Part shown: one piece after another, positions 5,546 to 7,413 of the stretch | How positions within the stretch are numbered: the first letter of the stretch is position 1 | Layout of the letters: every line of letters starts with the position of its first letter | NCBI GenBank assembly: GCA_947306025.1 | Contig: CAMZFJ010000080.1 | Span: 1-7,413, forward strand | Direction: 5' to 3' | Origin: an uncultured Fibrobacter sp. | GTDB lineage: Bacteria; Fibrobacterota; Fibrobacteria; Fibrobacterales; Fibrobacteraceae | DNA: 7,413 bases | Program-made: the position numbers and the translations under genes | The notes under the pieces: model-generated | Told to the model about the DNA's origin: nothing | The model's database searches: none | The model's input: only the letters and a program-made list of their open reading frames with translations

Positions 5546-7138
5546 TTATACACTCAATTCCACTTCGACCATCCCGCGCACGGAATTGAAGCAATAAATT
5601 TTCTCTGCGTTTTGCAGGTCGCTTGGGTACAGAATCTTTTCCTTGATTTTCCTATCGCGGAGGAGCTTTTGGCGAGTCACGCCGTTTAAAAGTCCGCACT
5701 CAACAGGTGGCGTGTAAATGGTTCCGTTCAGTTGGACGCCGATGTTTGTGAATGTCCCTTCAGTGAGTTCGCCTTTTTCGTTCACGCAGATTTCATCGAA
5801 GACATCTTTCGGGAACGGGTGCCTTATGCTTGTTTTGTGGTACAGGAACGGATTTGCAGAATTGACTTTGTGTGCAATCTTGACTTTTGGATTCTCTTTA
5901 GGCGCAGGGATTGCTCTTGTCGTGACTTCGAAATGCCCGTCCTTGAACAGTTCGATTCTGTTGACGATGCTCGGGTCGAATTTGATTTTTTCGATATCAC
6001 TGTTCCAAGTGAAGCCGAGCGCTTTTGCAGAATTCTTGAGTCTTGCAATGTGCATCTCGAAATCGGTAATGCCGGTTTCGATCAACGAAAAATCCGTTTC
6101 CAAAAATTTCGCCTTGGTGAGTGTTTCGTTCCATTCGTCTTCGGCAGTGGAGCTCCATGTGATGGCGCTGCCGGCATCGTAGCGGTATTCCGTTTCGCCG
6201 TTCTTCTTCTGCAAAATTCGAATGGGCACGGAGAAAATCATTTCATCGCCGTGGATGTAGCCAATTGTGCCGCAATAAACTTCGCGTGGCTTGTGTTCCG
6301 TGGCGTCAATGATTTCCATCGTCGAAATTTTGGGCGCACCCGTGATGGAACCGCACGGATAAATCGCTTGAATAATATCGTGTAACGTTACGCCGTCTTT
6401 CAATTCCGAAGAAATTTCAGAAGTCATTTGGAACAACGTTTTGTGCTGCTCGACGTCAAAAAGTTTATCGACGCGAACCGTTCCCGGTTTTGAAATCCGG
6501 CCGAGGTCGTTGCGCAGCAAATCGACAATCATGATGTTTTCGGTGCGGTTCTTCAAGTCGTTAAACAAGAAGTTTTTCAGCGCTGCATCTTCTTCGTCTG
6601 TTGCGCCTCTCTTGATTGTGCCCTTCATGGGCTTGGTCAAAATCTTGTTGCCTTGCTTTACGAAAAAGAGCTCCGGCGAAAAAGATAAAATGGTCTCGTA
6701 CTTGTTTTGTAAAAAGGCGTTGTAGGGAGTCTTTTGATTTTGCAAGAGATAATGGTACAACTCGATTTCATTTGCGTTTGTTTTTAACGCCGAAGGGTAA
6801 GTGTAATTGACTTCGTATGTAATGCCGTTCTTGATTAGCTCTTTGATGTAAGCGACCTTTTCGGTGTACTCTTCTTTTGTGATAAGCGGCTTTACGATAG
6901 TGCCGATTTTTTGCTCAGGAATTTTTTGCTCGAACGGCTCAAAGGAATCGAACGCTTCAAAATAAACAAGAGGCAAGTTGCTGGCCGTATTCAAGTCGTA
7001 GCGCATGTAGCCTACGAGGTAGAGACCTTTACGTTGTAAAAGTTCAATTTTGTCTAGTGCAGATTTGACTTCTCTAGGGGCGAAAATTTCAATCGTTTCG
7101 ATGGGTGTGTTGAATATTTTATTCGCGTATATTAGCAT
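5546..7138 (-). CDS. pabB-pabC: Aminodeoxychorismate synthase component I / aminodeoxychorismate lyase fusion (PabB-PabC)
   Basis: A 530-residue cytoplasmic fusion. It would convert chorismate (with ammonia from a PabA-type amidotransferase, absent here) to 4-amino-4-deoxychorismate and then to 4-aminobenzoate plus pyruvate, for folate. The PabB part is residues 1 to about 345. It shows PMKGTIKRG with the PabB-type Lys172 (TrpE has Ala there), then NRTENIMIVDLLRNDLGR, FQMTSEI, GSITGAPK (263-270) and GSAITW. It is shorter than stand-alone PabB because the N-terminal beta-rich region is reduced. The PabC part, about 349-530, is a fold-type IV PLP enzyme: LIETGIT, HIARLKNSAKALGF, PLP Lys435 in YHKTSIR, Glu460 in LTEGTFTNI, GLLNGVTR and NSVRG. 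All key residues seen are intact. ATG 7138 is preferred over in-frame TTG 7171 because the family match begins there. No clear Shine-Dalgarno sequence precedes it; an inverted repeat does. Confidence 0.93.
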   Translation of the reverse strand: MLIYANKIFNTPIETIEIFAPREVKSALDKIELLQRKGLYLVGYMRYDLNTASNLPLVYFEAFDSFEPFEQKIPEQKIGTIVKPLITKEEYTEKVAYIKELIKNGITYEVNYTYPSALKTNANEIELYHYLLQNQKTPYNAFLQNKYETILSFSPELFFVKQGNKILTKPMKGTIKRGATDEEDAALKNFLFNDLKNRTENIMIVDLLRNDLGRISKPGTVRVDKLFDVEQHKTLFQMTSEISSELKDGVTLHDIIQAIYPCGSITGAPKISTMEIIDATEHKPREVYCGTIGYIHGDEMIFSVPIRILQKKNGETEYRYDAGSAITWSSTAEDEWNETLTKAKFLETDFSLIETGITDFEMHIARLKNSAKALGFTWNSDIEKIKFDPSIVNRIELFKDGHFEVTTRAIPAPKENPKVKIAHKVNSANPFLYHKTSIRHPFPKDVFDEICVNEKGELTEGTFTNIGVQLNGTIYTPPVECGLLNGVTRQKLLRDRKIKEKILYPSDLQNAEKIYCFNSVRGMVEVELSV

Positions 7139-7139
7139 A

Positions 7140-7167
7140 GCCGTTTTGCTCTGTTTTTGAAAACGGC
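7140..7167 (-). promoter_or_regulatory. Inverted repeat abutting the pabB-pabC start codon
   Basis: GCCGTTTT (7140-7147) and AAAACGGC (7160-7167) are perfect 8-base arms around a 12-base interior. The repeat ends one base before the ATG. On the mRNA the loop would expose CAAAAACAGAGC, which contains the only AGAG-like stretch in the leader. It could be a translational hairpin or an operator, and the sequence alone does not decide. Confidence 0.45.
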
Positions 7168-7335
7168 GCAAATATAAAAATTATTTTTACATATTCTCCC
7201 AACAATGCTGTTGAGCGTTTTTTCCACATTGTTTGCAAAACGTTGTAGCACTAGGGAAGGAACGCGTTTGTAAAATATACTTTGTAATAAAATTGTAATA
7301 TTTTGTGAATGTGAAACTTATTCAATTTTTTTCAG

Positions 7336-7345
7336 TATATATTAC
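7336..7345 (+). promoter_or_regulatory. Putative -10 region (TATATATTAC) for the gene at 7350
   Basis: The decamer is identical to the one upstream of the GH9 gene. TATATT (7338-7343) ends 6 bases before ATG 7350, so a normal start point would fall at or next to the ATG. No Shine-Dalgarno sequence is visible before that ATG. Together these fit a leaderless transcript. No clear -35 box is seen. Confidence 0.35.
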
Positions 7346-7349
7346 TAGC

Positions 7350-7413
7350 ATGGAAAACTGGTATCTTATAATCGTTCTTTCTATTGTCTTTGTATCGGCT
7401 CTTTTTGCTTCGA
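7350..7413 (+). CDS. N-terminus of a membrane protein, truncated by the window edge
   Basis: Only 21 codons are visible: MENWYLIIVLSIVFVSALFAS. After four residues comes an uninterrupted hydrophobic segment of about 17 residues, long enough for a membrane helix, with no positive charge ahead of it. The run LSIVFVSALFAS resembles the first helix of CNNM/DUF21 (CorC/HlyC-type) transporters, which often read LLxLSAFFSxxE at this point. That is a guess from very little sequence. A signal anchor of another family is equally possible. No Shine-Dalgarno sequence is seen. It is divergent from pabB-pabC. Confidence 0.5.
   Translation, partial: MENWYLIIVLSIVFVSALFAS

Larger units (their letters stand above)
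7139..7349. promoter_or_regulatory. AT-rich divergent intergenic region with promoter-like boxes and inverted repeats
   Basis: This is the spacer between divergent genes and no coding sequence is seen. For pabB-pabC, TATATTTG on the - strand (7176-7169) is a -10-like box about 32 bases before the ATG. For the rightward gene, TATATATTAC lies at 7336-7345. Between them are AACAATG (7201-7207) with CATTGTT (7227-7233), CAACA/TGTTG (7200-7204, 7209-7213) and CGTTTT/AAAACG (7216-7221, 7237-7242). These overlap each other and could mark an operator. TTTGTAAAATATAC and TTTGTAATAA (7268-7290) are further AT-rich promoter-like sequence. Confidence 0.45.

Noticed and set aside
5732..6385. 217-codon open frame on the + strand opposite pabB-pabC
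   Set aside because: The - strand carries all PabB and PabC motifs; the + frame is Phe/Arg/Val-rich with no domain and no ribosome binding site.
7139..7171. TTG start at 7171 adding 11 residues to PabB-PabC
   Set aside because: It lies inside the putative promoter/inverted-repeat region, has no Shine-Dalgarno sequence, and the extra residues are basic and unlike family N-termini.

Overview
The window looks like a chromosomal fragment from a Fibrobacter-type bacterium (Fibrobacterota, FCB group). This is inferred from four things: a GH9 cellulase with an N-terminal Ig-like domain, an outer-membrane-barrel/lipoprotein operon with AAGAGG ribosome binding sites, AT-rich TATATT promoter-like boxes, and GTCAT-headed intergenic hairpins. 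No rRNA or housekeeping marker in the window fixes the taxonomy. Both ends are cut: a gene enters from the left and another leaves at the right.

Left block (3-3288, + strand): a three-gene operon with gaps of 12 and 17 bases, closed by a strong Rho-independent terminator. It encodes the C-terminal part of an outer-membrane beta-barrel protein, a 225-residue lipoprotein of unknown family, and a secreted GH18-fold protein. The GH18 active site is degenerate at several positions: the acid/base Glu is Gln, and the Asp three residues after the first Asp of the motif, the beta6 Tyr and the beta8 Trp also appear to be replaced. The three products would occupy the same envelope compartments. I infer a surface or periplasmic glycan-handling module in which the GH18 protein binds rather than cuts.

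Middle block (3289-5545): about 360 gene-free bases with dispersed hairpin repeats and a low-complexity CTAC tract lead into a promoter-like TATATATTAC box. One GTCAT repeat sits between that box and the Shine-Dalgarno sequence of a complete GH9 endoglucanase (586 aa, all catalytic residues visible). The GH9 gene stands alone, and more GTCAT hairpins follow it.

Right block (5546-7413): on the - strand, convergent with the cellulase, is a PabB-PabC fusion that would make 4-aminobenzoate for folate. Its ATG is directly preceded by an 8-bp inverted repeat. Divergent from it, after an AT-rich spacer rich in inverted repeats, the first 21 codons of a membrane protein run off the right edge; its ATG lies only 6 bases after a second copy of TATATATTAC, which suggests a leaderless transcript.

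The most notable observations are the pseudo-active GH18 in a barrel/lipoprotein operon, the GTCAT hairpin in the cellulase leader, and the shared promoter decamer.
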